Positions 56,730 through 64,000 of a DNA stretch of 64,000 bases are shown piece after piece; within the stretch, counting starts at the first letter, position 1, and each line of letters starts with the position of its first letter. Position numbers and translations under genes: made by a program. The notes under the pieces were generated by a model. That model had not been told where the DNA came from and did not search any database. It was given only the letters and a program-made list of their open reading frames with translations. Source of the stretch: JBDHWG01 sp046328525. GTDB taxonomy: Bacteria; Chloroflexota; Anaerolineae; Epilineales; JAHCIE01. Location: assembly GCA_046328525.1 (NCBI GenBank), contig JAXLWK010000005.1:434001-498000 (forward strand), read 5' to 3'.

Positions 56730-57509
56730 TTAGCTCGGCCAGTTGCCGCCGTCCACGTTCAGGCATTGCTGCGTGATGTAGTCGGCGTCCGACGAGGCGA
56801 GGAAGACGGCCGCGCCCGCGATGTCCTCCGGCTGCTCGATGCGGCCCAGGGGGATGGCCTTGGTGAAGGTCGCCTTCGGCTCGCCGATCTCCATGTTCAG
56901 GAGCTTGGCGAACTGCCGGTCCACCTCATCCCAGAACGGCGTGTCCACGATGCCGGGGGCGATGGCGTTGACGTTGATCTTGTACGGGGCCAGGGCCAGG
57001 CCCATGGACTGGTTCATGCTGATGACGCACGCCTTGCTGGCGCAGTAGGCGAGCACGAGGGCCTCGCCGCGCCGGCCGGCCTGGGACGCCAGGTTGACGA
57101 TCTTGCCGCCCCGGCCCTGGTCAATCATGACCTTCGCTGCGGCCTGGCTGCACCACAGCAGCCCCTTGCAGTTGATGTCGAACATCAGGTCCCAGTCTTT
57201 TTCGGTTGTCTCGAAGAAGGGGATGATGCGGCCCACGCCGGCGTTGTTCACGAGAATGTCCAGGCTGCCGAACTCGCGCACAGCGGTCTCCACCATGGCC
57301 TGCACCTGGTCCTGCTTGCGCACGTCAACGACGACCGCGACAGCCTTGCCGCCGGCGGCCTTGATCTCGTCCACCGTCTTTTGCGCCTGGTCCTGCTGGA
57401 TGTCGGCGACGACGACGGACGCGCCTTCCTGGGCGAAGCGCAGCGAGATGCCGCGGCCGATCCCCTGAGCGCCGCCGGTAATGATGGCTACTTTGCCTTC
57501 GAGCTTCAT
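56730..57509 (-). CDS. SDR dehydrogenase, sorbitol/acetoin dehydrogenase-like
   Basis: The 259-aa SDR has ITGGAQGIGRGIS, LVNNAGVG, Ser in VNLASQAGRRG, AYCASK, and a C-terminal LNVDGGNWPS. It most resembles galactitol/sorbitol 2-dehydrogenases (SmoS/YgcW-type). It lies in the same operon as a dehydratase of the enolase superfamily and an ADH, fitting oxidation of a sugar or sugar acid. Confidence 0.88.
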   Translation of the reverse strand: MKLEGKVAIITGGAQGIGRGISLRFAQEGASVVVADIQQDQAQKTVDEIKAAGGKAVAVVVDVRKQDQVQAMVETAVREFGSLDILVNNAGVGRIIPFFETTEKDWDLMFDINCKGLLWCSQAAAKVMIDQGRGGKIVNLASQAGRRGEALVLAYCASKACVISMNQSMGLALAPYKINVNAIAPGIVDTPFWDEVDRQFAKLLNMEIGEPKATFTKAIPLGRIEQPEDIAGAAVFLASSDADYITQQCLNVDGGNWPS

Positions 57510-57581
57510 TGCTAAGTCCTCCGTGGAATGAATGGCCCCTCACAGCGAGGGATGAATGGGTCGCGCCAACGTCCGTTGGCT

Positions 57582-58769
57582 TTAGAACCGATGTTGCTCG
57601 AGCCGATAGCGCTCGACCGTCGCCTGGTTGAGCGTCACGCCGAGGCCGGGCCGATCCGGCAGCCGCACGTTGCCGTCGCCGTCCGGGGTGATTGGCTCCT
57701 CGAACAGATCCGAGCGCAGCGCGTTCGGGTTCTGGTCAAACTCCAGCCAGCTGCCATTGGGCAGCGCGGCGATGAAGTGCATGTTGGCGATGGAGCTGAC
57801 CGCCGACGAGAAGACATGGGGGATGACGGGCATGCCATAGGCCTGAGCCAGCGCGGCGACCTTGCGGCACTCGGTGATGCCGCCCGTCCAGATGACGTCC
57901 GGCTGCACGATGTCTACGGCGTGGCGGGTGATTAGCTCGCGGAAGCCCGGCAGCCCGGTCTCCGTCTCGTAGCCCGAGACAGGCGTCGTAATCTGGTGCG
58001 CGACGAGGGCGGAGCCGTCAATATCGTCCGTGGCGACAGGCTCCTCGAACCAGTAGATGTCCTGGTCCTCGACGGCGCGCATGAACTTGAGCGCCAGCGA
58101 CGGCGTGAACGCATTGTTGGCGTCTATGGCGAGCTTGACGTTCGGGCCGATGGCGGCGCGGGCGGCGCGCACCCGCTCCACATCCTCCTCGAACGAGACC
58201 GTCGCGTAGTCCGCGGCCGGCATGTCGTGGAGCGGGTTGAGCAGCGCCTCCGGCTGCCGCCCGACCTTGATCTTGACGCAGCGGAAGCCGCGCGCCGCGT
58301 AGCCGCCGACTTCCTCGGCCAGGGCCTGGGCGTTCTTGTCGCGGGCGTAGAAGCCGGCCGAGGCGTAGGCCGGCAGGGTGTCGCGGTAGCCGCCCAGCAG
58401 CCGGTACAGCGGCGTGTTCGTCGCCTGGCCGATGATGTCCCACAGGGCGATGTCAATGCCGCTGATCGCCATCATGAGCATGCCGCGCCGGCCGCGCTGG
58501 TGGGCGCGCGTCGCCATCATCGCCCACAGCTTCTCGACCTTGAAGGGGTCCTGGCCGAGAATGGTGCGGCGCAGCTCGCCGATGATGATAGCCTCCGTGC
58601 TCTCCAGGAACCCGCCGTAGGCCGCTGCTTCGCCCAGCCCCACGATGCCCGCGTCGGTATGCACCTGGACGAGGAGCGTCGGGCGGTCGGGCATGTAGTG
58701 GATGGCGTCGGCCATCGGGATGTCCATCGGGCAGCGGAGTTTGATGGTGGTGACGTCGGTGATAATCAA
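57582..58769 (-). CDS. Enolase-superfamily sugar-acid dehydratase (mandelate racemase/muconate lactonising type)
   Basis: The 395-aa protein has an N-terminal capping domain and a TIM barrel. Visible catalytic elements are KIKVG (acid-base Lys), metal ligands AIDANN (Asp), WFEEP (Glu) and YETE (Glu), and His in IPHVFSSAVSS, the mandelate racemase subgroup set. Members dehydrate galactarate, gluconate, fuconate and the like; the exact acid is not told by these residues. It follows iclR by 24 bp and feeds the downstream dehydrogenases. Confidence 0.9.
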   Translation of the reverse strand: MIITDVTTIKLRCPMDIPMADAIHYMPDRPTLLVQVHTDAGIVGLGEAAAYGGFLESTEAIIIGELRRTILGQDPFKVEKLWAMMATRAHQRGRRGMLMMAISGIDIALWDIIGQATNTPLYRLLGGYRDTLPAYASAGFYARDKNAQALAEEVGGYAARGFRCVKIKVGRQPEALLNPLHDMPAADYATVSFEEDVERVRAARAAIGPNVKLAIDANNAFTPSLALKFMRAVEDQDIYWFEEPVATDDIDGSALVAHQITTPVSGYETETGLPGFRELITRHAVDIVQPDVIWTGGITECRKVAALAQAYGMPVIPHVFSSAVSSIANMHFIAALPNGSWLEFDQNPNALRSDLFEEPITPDGDGNVRLPDRPGLGVTLNQATVERYRLEQHRF

Positions 58770-58793
58770 GATGCGTTCTCTCTTTCGATAGGA

Positions 58794-59582
58794 TTATGCC
58801 GGGGCGAGGCGGGCCTCGGGCGTGGCGCGCGGAACGTAGCCCAGGGCGGTCGAGATTTCGAGCGCCGCCGCCAGCACGCGGCGTCCGAAACGCTCCTCAT
58901 ACGGCAGGATCCGCGCGACCGGACCGGCGACGCTGACCGCCGCGATGGTGACGCCGCGATAGTCGCGGATGGGGGCAGCGATGCACGCCAGCCCCGCCTC
59001 GACCTCCTCGTGGTCAGTCGAGTAGCCGCGCACGCGCACGTGCGCCAGGTCTTCGCGCAGCGCCCACAGATCGGTGATGGTGTTGGGGGTGACGGCGGGC
59101 AGGCCGGTGCGCGACAGGATCGCCTCGGCCTCGGCCGGCGGCATGGTGGCGAGGAAGGACTTGCCCAGGGCGGTGCAGTGCAGCGGGCGGCGGCTGCCGA
59201 GCCGGGCGGTCGTGCGGATAGACTGCTCGCCTTCTTCCTTCATCAGGTAGACAATCTCGGCGTCGTCGCGCACGACGAGGAAGGCCGACTCGCCGGTCTC
59301 TTGCGCCAGGGCGCGCAGGCGCTCCGGCGCGACCGCCGTGAGATCGAGGGAGCCGAGGGCCGCGATGCCGAGTTGCACGGCGGTAATGCCAATGCCGTAG
59401 CGTTCGGTCGCCGGGTTCTGCTTCACGAACCCCATGCCCTGCATCGTTTCCAGCAGGCGGTAGACGGTGGCGGGACTCATGTCGAGCTGGGCGGCGAGGC
59501 TGCGCACGCCGTGCTCGCCGGGATGACGGGACAGATACGTCAGAAGGGTCAGAGCACGCTCAACATTGGACGATCCGGGCAT
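58794..59582 (-). CDS. IclR-family transcriptional regulator
   Basis: The 262-aa protein has an N-terminal winged helix (VERALTLLTYLSRHPGEHGVRSLAAQLDMSPATVYRLLETM) and the IclR effector domain (LGSRRPLHCTALGKSFLA, GYSTDHEEVEAGLACIAAPIRDYRG, AAVSVAGPVARI). It heads the catabolic operon. Two similar 15-bp palindromes, one after its own -10 box and one after the divergent transporter promoter, suggest that it represses both in the absence of the sugar or its product. Upstream ATGs are possible starts. Confidence 0.93.
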   Translation of the reverse strand: MPGSSNVERALTLLTYLSRHPGEHGVRSLAAQLDMSPATVYRLLETMQGMGFVKQNPATERYGIGITAVQLGIAALGSLDLTAVAPERLRALAQETGESAFLVVRDDAEIVYLMKEEGEQSIRTTARLGSRRPLHCTALGKSFLATMPPAEAEAILSRTGLPAVTPNTITDLWALREDLAHVRVRGYSTDHEEVEAGLACIAAPIRDYRGVTIAAVSVAGPVARILPYEERFGRRVLAAALEISTALGYVPRATPEARLAPA

Positions 59583-59628
59583 TTCAACTGCGCCCCCCAG
59601 CGCACGGAGCATACCGCCACAAGCCGAA

Positions 59629-59643
59629 TGAAACACTGTTCCA
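59629..59643. promoter_or_regulatory. IclR operator candidate 1
   Basis: TGAAACACTGTTCCA, a near-palindrome, agrees at 12 of 15 positions with the site at 59883. It lies just downstream of the iclR -10 box on the minus strand. Confidence 0.65.
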
Positions 59644-59647
59644 GAAT

Positions 59648-59676
59648 AATGTACAGCATCCTGGCGCATCTGTCAA
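59648..59676 (-). promoter_or_regulatory. iclR operon promoter
   Basis: On the minus strand, a consensus TTGACA (59671-59676) and TACATT (59648-59653) are 17 bp apart. The operator candidate follows the -10 box directly. Confidence 0.7.
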
Positions 59677-59854
59677 GACCCAGGCCCGTTTTTCTCATTG
59701 AGTCCATTTGAAGTCGCCGCAGCACCCCTTCAAATGGACTATGCGCGTGGCGCAATCTGTGCTATCATAGCGGCTGACCGGGTGATTGTGCCTTTTCAAC
59801 CCCTACAAGCGGGACGAGTGAGCAAATCGTGGCCGATTTCGTTCCAAAAGGTAC

Positions 59855-59882
59855 TTGACAAACGCCGATTTTGATGTAATCT
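59855..59882 (+). promoter_or_regulatory. Transporter operon promoter
   Basis: A consensus TTGACA (59855-59860) and TAATCT (59877-59882) are 16 bp apart. The operator candidate at 59883 follows the -10 box at once. The leader to the ATG is about 160 nt. Confidence 0.7.
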
Positions 59883-59897
59883 TGAAACAGCGTTTCA
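59883..59897. promoter_or_regulatory. IclR operator candidate 2
   Basis: TGAAACAGCGTTTCA is a nearly perfect palindrome placed over the expected transcription start of the transporter operon, where binding would block initiation. Confidence 0.7.
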
Positions 59898-60049
59898 TAT
59901 CGCCTCCCGACGCTGACCGTCTTGCCTGGTGTCGGCAGGGGTGGAACGCTGGCGTGCGCTATCACCCAGGTCCCAAAGACGCCTGAGCCGCCGTCCCTCA
60001 CGCGGCGCGGCCAGGCCCATTATTCCCGTGTAGCTCAAGGAGGAGTTGC

Positions 60050-61129
60050 ATGAAACACACTCGGTTTCTGATTGTCTTGGGCGTGCTCCTCGGCATCCTG
60101 TTTGTCGTGGCGGCGTGCGCGCAGTCTGCGCCCACCTCGGCCCCGGCCGCCCAACAGCCCGCGGCTCAACAGCCCGCCGCGCCCGCCGCGCCCGCCGCGC
60201 AGCAGGCCGCCCCCGCCGCCGCTGCCAGCGGCGCCCCCCCCCTCGCTAAGAAAGACAAGTACAAGGTCGGCTTCGCGCAGACCGAGAGCAACAACCCCTG
60301 GCGTCTCGCGCAAACGGCCAGCATGAAGGACGAGGCCGCGAAGCGTGGCTTCGAGCTGGTCTACACCGACGCCGCCGGCTCGGCCGCCAAGCAGGTTGCC
60401 GACGTCGACTCGATGATCGCGCAGAAGGTGGACGCGATCTTCCTGGCCCCGCGCGAGGAAGTCCCCCTGGCCGCGGCGGTGAAGAAGGCCAAGGCCGCCG
60501 GCATCCCCGTCTTCCTGCTCGACCGCAACGTGGACGCGAGCCTGGCGAAGCCAAACCAGGACTACGTCACGTTCATCGGCTCCGACTTCGTGGAAGAGGG
60601 CAAGCGCGCCGCGGAGTGGCTAATTAAGGCCACCAACGGCAAGGCCAAGATCATCGAGCTGGAGGGCACGACCGGCTCGTCCCCCGCGAACGACCGCAAG
60701 AAGGGCTTCGACGACCGCATCAAGAGCGAGGCTGGCATGCAGATCCTCGCGTCCCAGACCGGCGACTTCGCCCGCGACAAGGGCCGCGAAGTGATGCAGA
60801 CCCTGCTCCAGGCCCACCCGGACCTGACAGCAGTGTACGCGCACAACGATGAGATGGCGATCGGCGCCATCGCGGCGTTGGAAGCGGCCGGCAAGGTGCC
60901 AGGCAAGGACGTCATTGTCGTCTCGATTGATGGCGAAAAGGACGCGCTCCAGTCCATCATTGACGGCAAGATGGGCGCCAGCGTCGAGTGCAACCCGCGC
61001 TTCGGCCCGTCGGCCTTCGATACGATGCTCAAGTATGCCGCCGGCGAGAAGATCGCCGACAAGATCATCAACCCCGACAACTTCTACGATGCGACGAACG
61101 CCAAGAAGGAAATCGCCAACTCCTACTAA
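60050..61129 (+). CDS. Sugar ABC transporter substrate-binding lipoprotein (RbsB/YtfQ-like)
   Basis: The 359-aa protein has a lipobox at VVAAC (Cys23), then an Ala/Pro/Gln-rich linker (about 24-65) and a periplasmic-binding-protein type 1 domain (KVGFAQTESNNPWRLAQT, VDAIFLAPREEVPLAAAVKKAKAAGIPVFLLDR, VYAHNDEMAIGAIAALEAAG). The ESNNPWR start and overall pattern fit galactofuranose/ribose-type binding proteins. AAGGAGGAG precedes the ATG. It is the first gene of the transporter operon opposite the IclR-led catabolic genes, so it probably imports their substrate. Confidence 0.93.
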   Translation: MKHTRFLIVLGVLLGILFVVAACAQSAPTSAPAAQQPAAQQPAAPAAPAAQQAAPAAAASGAPPLAKKDKYKVGFAQTESNNPWRLAQTASMKDEAAKRGFELVYTDAAGSAAKQVADVDSMIAQKVDAIFLAPREEVPLAAAVKKAKAAGIPVFLLDRNVDASLAKPNQDYVTFIGSDFVEEGKRAAEWLIKATNGKAKIIELEGTTGSSPANDRKKGFDDRIKSEAGMQILASQTGDFARDKGREVMQTLLQAHPDLTAVYAHNDEMAIGAIAALEAAGKVPGKDVIVVSIDGEKDALQSIIDGKMGASVECNPRFGPSAFDTMLKYAAGEKIADKIINPDNFYDATNAKKEIANSY

Positions 61130-61231
61130 TTGCTAGTGGGAATGGTGGTGATGCGCAGGGTTCGCCGTCGGCGCGAAGTCGCCTTTGGCAAGCGGGTGGG
61201 ATGAGTCGGCGGCGGCGAGCTTAACCCGTCA

Positions 61232-61273
61232 GCGACAGGGGCGCAGGATTGTCCTGTCCCCTGTCGCTTTTTT
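61232..61273 (+). terminator. Intrinsic (partial) terminator after the binding-protein gene
   Basis: GCGACAGGGG (61232-61241) pairs perfectly with 61258-61267, followed by six T. It lies inside the operon and would let the binding protein be made in excess over the ATPase and permeases. Confidence 0.88.
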
Positions 61274-61290
61274 CCAGAAGGACACTGGCC

Positions 61291-62862
61291 TTGAGCGAAG
61301 AACGCACAGCCCCCCTCCTCGACATGGAGGGCATCACGAAGCGGTTTCCGGGCGTCCTCGCGCTCCAGAATGCTTCGCTCCGCGTCGCGCGGGGCGAGGT
61401 ACACGCTCTTGTCGGCGAAAATGGCGCGGGCAAGTCCACCCTCATCAAAGTCCTCACCGGCGCTTACCGGCGCGACGCCGGAACCGTCACCTTTGACGGA
61501 CGCGCCGTCGAGTTCCACTCACCCCAGCAGGCGCAGGCCAACGGCGTCAGCACCATCTACCAGGAAGTCAACCTGGTGCCGTTCCGCTCCATCAGCGAGA
61601 ACATCTTCATGGGGCGGGAGCCGCGGCGCTTTGGCTTTCTCGACTGGCGGCGCATGAACAAGGACGCCAGCACCATCCTGGAGCGTTTCGGGCTGCGCGT
61701 GGATGTGACGCAGCCACTCATGAACCTCAACGTCGCCTTTCAGCAGATGGTCGCCATCGCCCGGGCCGTCTCCTTCCAGAGCAAGCTCGTGGTGATGGAC
61801 GAGCCGACGTCGTCCCTCGACGACCACGAGGTCGCTACGCTGTTCGACGTTATCCGCCAGCTCAAGGGCGAGGGCGTGTCGGTCATCTTCATCACCCACC
61901 GCCTCGACGAGTTGTACGCCGTGTGCGACGCGGTGACCATCATGCGCGACGGGCGGACGGTGGATGAGCGGCCGATGCAGAGCATCACCAAGCTGGAGCT
62001 TGTGGCGCGCATGCTCGGCAAGGACGTCAACGAGGTGCGCCGCGCCGGCACGACGGGCTTCGGCGAAGCGGTGCACACGACCGGCAAGGAGGTGCTCGCC
62101 GCCGAGAACCTGAAACGCGGCCGCGCCCTCCAGGATGCGAGCGTCACCGTGCGCACCGGCGAGATCGTCGGCCTGGCCGGCCTGCTCGGCTCCGGGCGCA
62201 CCGAGACGGCGCGCGTCATCTTCGGCGCCGACACGCCCCAAAGCGGCGAGGTGCAGATAGACGGCCAGCCGGTCAAGTTCGATTCGCCGGCCGACGCCAT
62301 CCGCGCCGGCATCGGGTTCTGTTCCGAGGACCGCAAGACCGAGGGCATCGTGCCGTACATGTCGGTGCGCGAGAACCTCACCCTGGCCCTCCTGCCCGCC
62401 CTCTCGCGCTACGGCGTCGTCGAGCGCGACAAGCAGCAGGCGATCGTGGACCAGTTCATCAAGCGCCTGGGCATCAAGACGGCCGGGCCGGACCAGCCCA
62501 TCCGCGAGCTATCCGGCGGCAACCAGCAGAAGGTGCTGCTCGCCCGCTGGCTGGCCCTCAACCCGCGCCTGCTCATCCTCGACGAGCCGACGCGCGGCAT
62601 TGACGTGGGCGCAAAGGGCGAGATCCAGGCCCTGATTGACGAGCTGGCGCGCGGCGGCCTGGGCGTGCTGATGATTACGTCGGAAATCGAGGAGCTGACC
62701 GAAGGCTGCGACCGCGTGGTGGTGCTGCGCGACGGCCGAACGGTGGCGGAGTTGCCCCACGAAGAGGTCTCGCAGGCGGCCATCATGGCGGCCATGGCCC
62801 ACGGAGCCGAGGCGGACGACAGCGCCGCCGCCGCGTCGGGGCAGGAGGGCGCGCATGGCTAA
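61291..62862 (+). CDS. Sugar ABC transporter ATPase (RbsA/MglA/YtfR-like)
   Basis: The protein of about 523 aa has two fused ABC domains. The first has Walker A VGENGAGKST and Walker B LVVMDEPTSSL. The second carries LLGSGRTET in place of a good Walker A, signature LSGGNQQKV and Walker B LLILDEPTRGIDVG. A degenerate second P-loop is normal for this family. The TTG at 61291 with AAGGA 9 nt upstream is the likely start. It overlaps the permease gene by 8 nt. Confidence 0.95.
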   Translation: MSEERTAPLLDMEGITKRFPGVLALQNASLRVARGEVHALVGENGAGKSTLIKVLTGAYRRDAGTVTFDGRAVEFHSPQQAQANGVSTIYQEVNLVPFRSISENIFMGREPRRFGFLDWRRMNKDASTILERFGLRVDVTQPLMNLNVAFQQMVAIARAVSFQSKLVVMDEPTSSLDDHEVATLFDVIRQLKGEGVSVIFITHRLDELYAVCDAVTIMRDGRTVDERPMQSITKLELVARMLGKDVNEVRRAGTTGFGEAVHTTGKEVLAAENLKRGRALQDASVTVRTGEIVGLAGLLGSGRTETARVIFGADTPQSGEVQIDGQPVKFDSPADAIRAGIGFCSEDRKTEGIVPYMSVRENLTLALLPALSRYGVVERDKQQAIVDQFIKRLGIKTAGPDQPIRELSGGNQQKVLLARWLALNPRLLILDEPTRGIDVGAKGEIQALIDELARGGLGVLMITSEIEELTEGCDRVVVLRDGRTVAELPHEEVSQAAIMAAMAHGAEADDSAAAASGQEGAHG

Positions 62863-63862
62863 CGTGTCTACCCCCGCGCCCGGCGCCGCGCGCCGTTTGG
62901 CGGCGCCCGACCGCTGGCGCGCCTACATCGAGAGCTATGGCGCGCTCATCGGGCTGATCGTGCTGTTCCTGTACAACGTCTTCTTCACGAACAACTTCCT
63001 GACGGCGCAGACGATGTACGTCAACCTGACGCAGGTGGCGACCATCGCCATCGTCGCCACGGGCATGACGCTCGTGATTGCCACGGGCGGCATTGACCTG
63101 TCCGTTGGCTCGCTCATGGCGATCAGCGGCGCTGTCGCGCCCCTGGTGTTCCTCAGCCAGATGCGCCAGGGGACCAACGTGGCGCTCGCCATCACCGCAG
63201 CGTACCTGATTGCCATCGTCACGACCATGATCTTCGGCTCGTTCAACGGCTTCCTGGTGGCCTACGGCAAGATTCAGCCGATCATCGCGACGCTGATTCT
63301 GTACATCGCCGGCCGGGGCATCGCCCAGGTGCTGACGAACGGCAACCTCCAGACGTTCAACAATGTCCCGTTCCAGTACATCGGCATGGGTCGGCCGGGC
63401 GGGGTGCCGTTCCAGGTCATCCTCATGCTGGTCATCGTCGCCATCGCCGCCTGGGTCATGCGCTACACGACCTTTGGCCGCTACGTCCTGGCCGTCGGCG
63501 GCAACGAATCGGCGGCGCGCCTGGCCGGTGTGCCCATCAAGCGCATCAAGATGACCGTCTACATCATCAGCGGTCTGATGGCGGGCATCGCCGGGCTGAT
63601 CGTCATCGCTATCAACTCGTCGTCCGACGCGAACCTGGTCGGCCTGAACATGGAGCTAGACGCGATCGCGGCCGTCGCCGTGGGCGGGACACCGCTGACC
63701 GGCGGGCGCGCCACCATCATCGGCACGTTCATCGGCGCGTTAATCATGCAGCTCATCCGCTTCACCCTGCTGGCCCACGGGATTCCCGACGCGGCGGCGA
63801 TGGCCGTCAAGGCCGCCATCATCGTTGCCGCCGCCATGGTGCAGCTGCGCCGCCAGGCCTAA
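62855..63862 (+). CDS. Sugar ABC transporter permease (RbsC/YtfT-like)
   Basis: The 335-aa permease has eight to ten membrane helices with the family stretch ATGMTLVIATGGIDLSVGS, GSFNGFLVAYGKIQPIIATL, FGRYVLAVGGNESAARLAGV and AIAAVAVGGTPLTGGR. It forms the membrane channel with the ATPase encoded upstream. A second permease gene begins 30 bp downstream, as in the ytf (galactofuranose) operon. Confidence 0.95.
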   Translation: MANVSTPAPGAARRLAAPDRWRAYIESYGALIGLIVLFLYNVFFTNNFLTAQTMYVNLTQVATIAIVATGMTLVIATGGIDLSVGSLMAISGAVAPLVFLSQMRQGTNVALAITAAYLIAIVTTMIFGSFNGFLVAYGKIQPIIATLILYIAGRGIAQVLTNGNLQTFNNVPFQYIGMGRPGGVPFQVILMLVIVAIAAWVMRYTTFGRYVLAVGGNESAARLAGVPIKRIKMTVYIISGLMAGIAGLIVIAINSSSDANLVGLNMELDAIAAVAVGGTPLTGGRATIIGTFIGALIMQLIRFTLLAHGIPDAAAMAVKAAIIVAAAMVQLRRQA

Positions 63863-63891
63863 GCCTGCTTTATCCGACGAGGAATTGTCCT

Positions 63892-64000
63892 ATGGCTACT
63901 GCCACAGCTAATATCCAGCAGAAGAGCGGGCGAGCCGGCGCGGCGCGGTGGGCCTCGATCATCCAACGCCAGGGTGTGCTGATCGTGCTCGTCCTGCTCA
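63892..64000 (+). CDS. Second sugar ABC transporter permease (N-terminal part only)
   Basis: The ATG at 63892 follows GAGGA by 8 nt. The 36 visible codons end in a hydrophobic helix (QGVLIVLVLL) typical of RbsC/YjfF-type permeases. The rest lies beyond the window. Two permease genes in a row would match the heterodimeric YtfT-YjfF arrangement. Confidence 0.7.
   Translation, partial: MATATANIQQKSGRAGAARWASIIQRQGVLIVLVLL

Noticed and set aside
61232..61273. End of the transporter operon at the strong terminator.
   Set aside because: The ATPase and permease genes continue on the same strand with no new promoter visible, so partial termination within one operon is more likely.

Overview
The window is about 64 kb of GC-rich bacterial chromosome. 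Gene content, strong GGAGG-type ribosome binding sites, PRC/MgtE-NRAMP and DUF2905/RuvB neighbourhoods, abundant dispersed palindromic repeats, and a mix of Gram-positive-like and Chloroflexi-like families suggest an uncultured Chloroflexota (Anaerolineae-like) organism. This taxonomic guess rests on gene style only; no rRNA gene is present.

Layout. 1-5.4 kb (minus strand): recQ (cut by the window edge), two secreted LysM-trypsin proteases and ligA. 5.6-11.6 kb: an island of lower GC with a tectonin-repeat beta-propeller protein, a jacalin-PASTA lectin, a jacalin protein split by an IS256-family element, and a membrane-IPT protein. 11.7-17.2 kb: a beta-CASP nuclease, a LOG-family protein, a secreted 5'-nucleotidase, a VapBC pair and a duplicated ABM-like protein. 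17.3-19.5 kb: a trypsin-like protease and a lipoprotein that appear to share a small domain. 19.7-29.6 kb: PNPOx and MOSC proteins, WecG-type glycosyltransferase, SorC regulator facing an ABM protein, an acetyl esterase, methyltransferases, DUF2905-ruvB, a DksA-like protein, upp and a second PIN toxin-antitoxin pair, whose toxin gene overlaps a WecA/MraY-like transferase gene. 30.9-35.1 kb: a thioredoxin-like gene with an in-frame TGA at the first active-site Cys position (candidate selenoprotein), then an MgtE-N/CBS protein overlapping an NRAMP-related transporter, and a DUF456 protein.

35.3-40.1 kb holds a complete diversity-generating retroelement (DGR). A NACHT NTPase with a C-terminal formylglycine-enzyme (C-type-lectin-like) domain ends in a variable repeat. 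Downstream lie a DGR-type reverse transcriptase, an Avd-like protein and the template repeat. The variable and template repeats align without gaps over 118 bp and differ at 19 positions, every one an adenine in the template.

40.2-54.6 kb: acetyltransferases, an ornithine-cyclodeaminase-family enzyme, a tRNA 3' fragment, a ThDP enzyme, two tandem kinase-like paralogues, efp, xseAB, a PAP2-like protein, an SDR, MarR and SnoaL-like genes, a lipase-like hydrolase, and a DUF6325/SHOCT pair. 54.7-64 kb: a sugar or sugar-acid catabolic operon (IclR, enolase-superfamily dehydratase, SDR, zinc ADH, KduD-like SDR) divergent from a ribose/galactofuranose-type ABC transporter. Matching palindromes sit at both divergent promoters, so the IclR protein probably controls both directions.

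Dispersed repeats fill most intergenic gaps: CGAAA-iterated inverted repeats, a 22-bp GTAGTAGCGACTTCAG inverted repeat, TTGCGAG/GAAGCAATCT elements, CCTCACCCC/CTCTCCC elements and a 28-bp GTAGAGACGCGCC palindrome.
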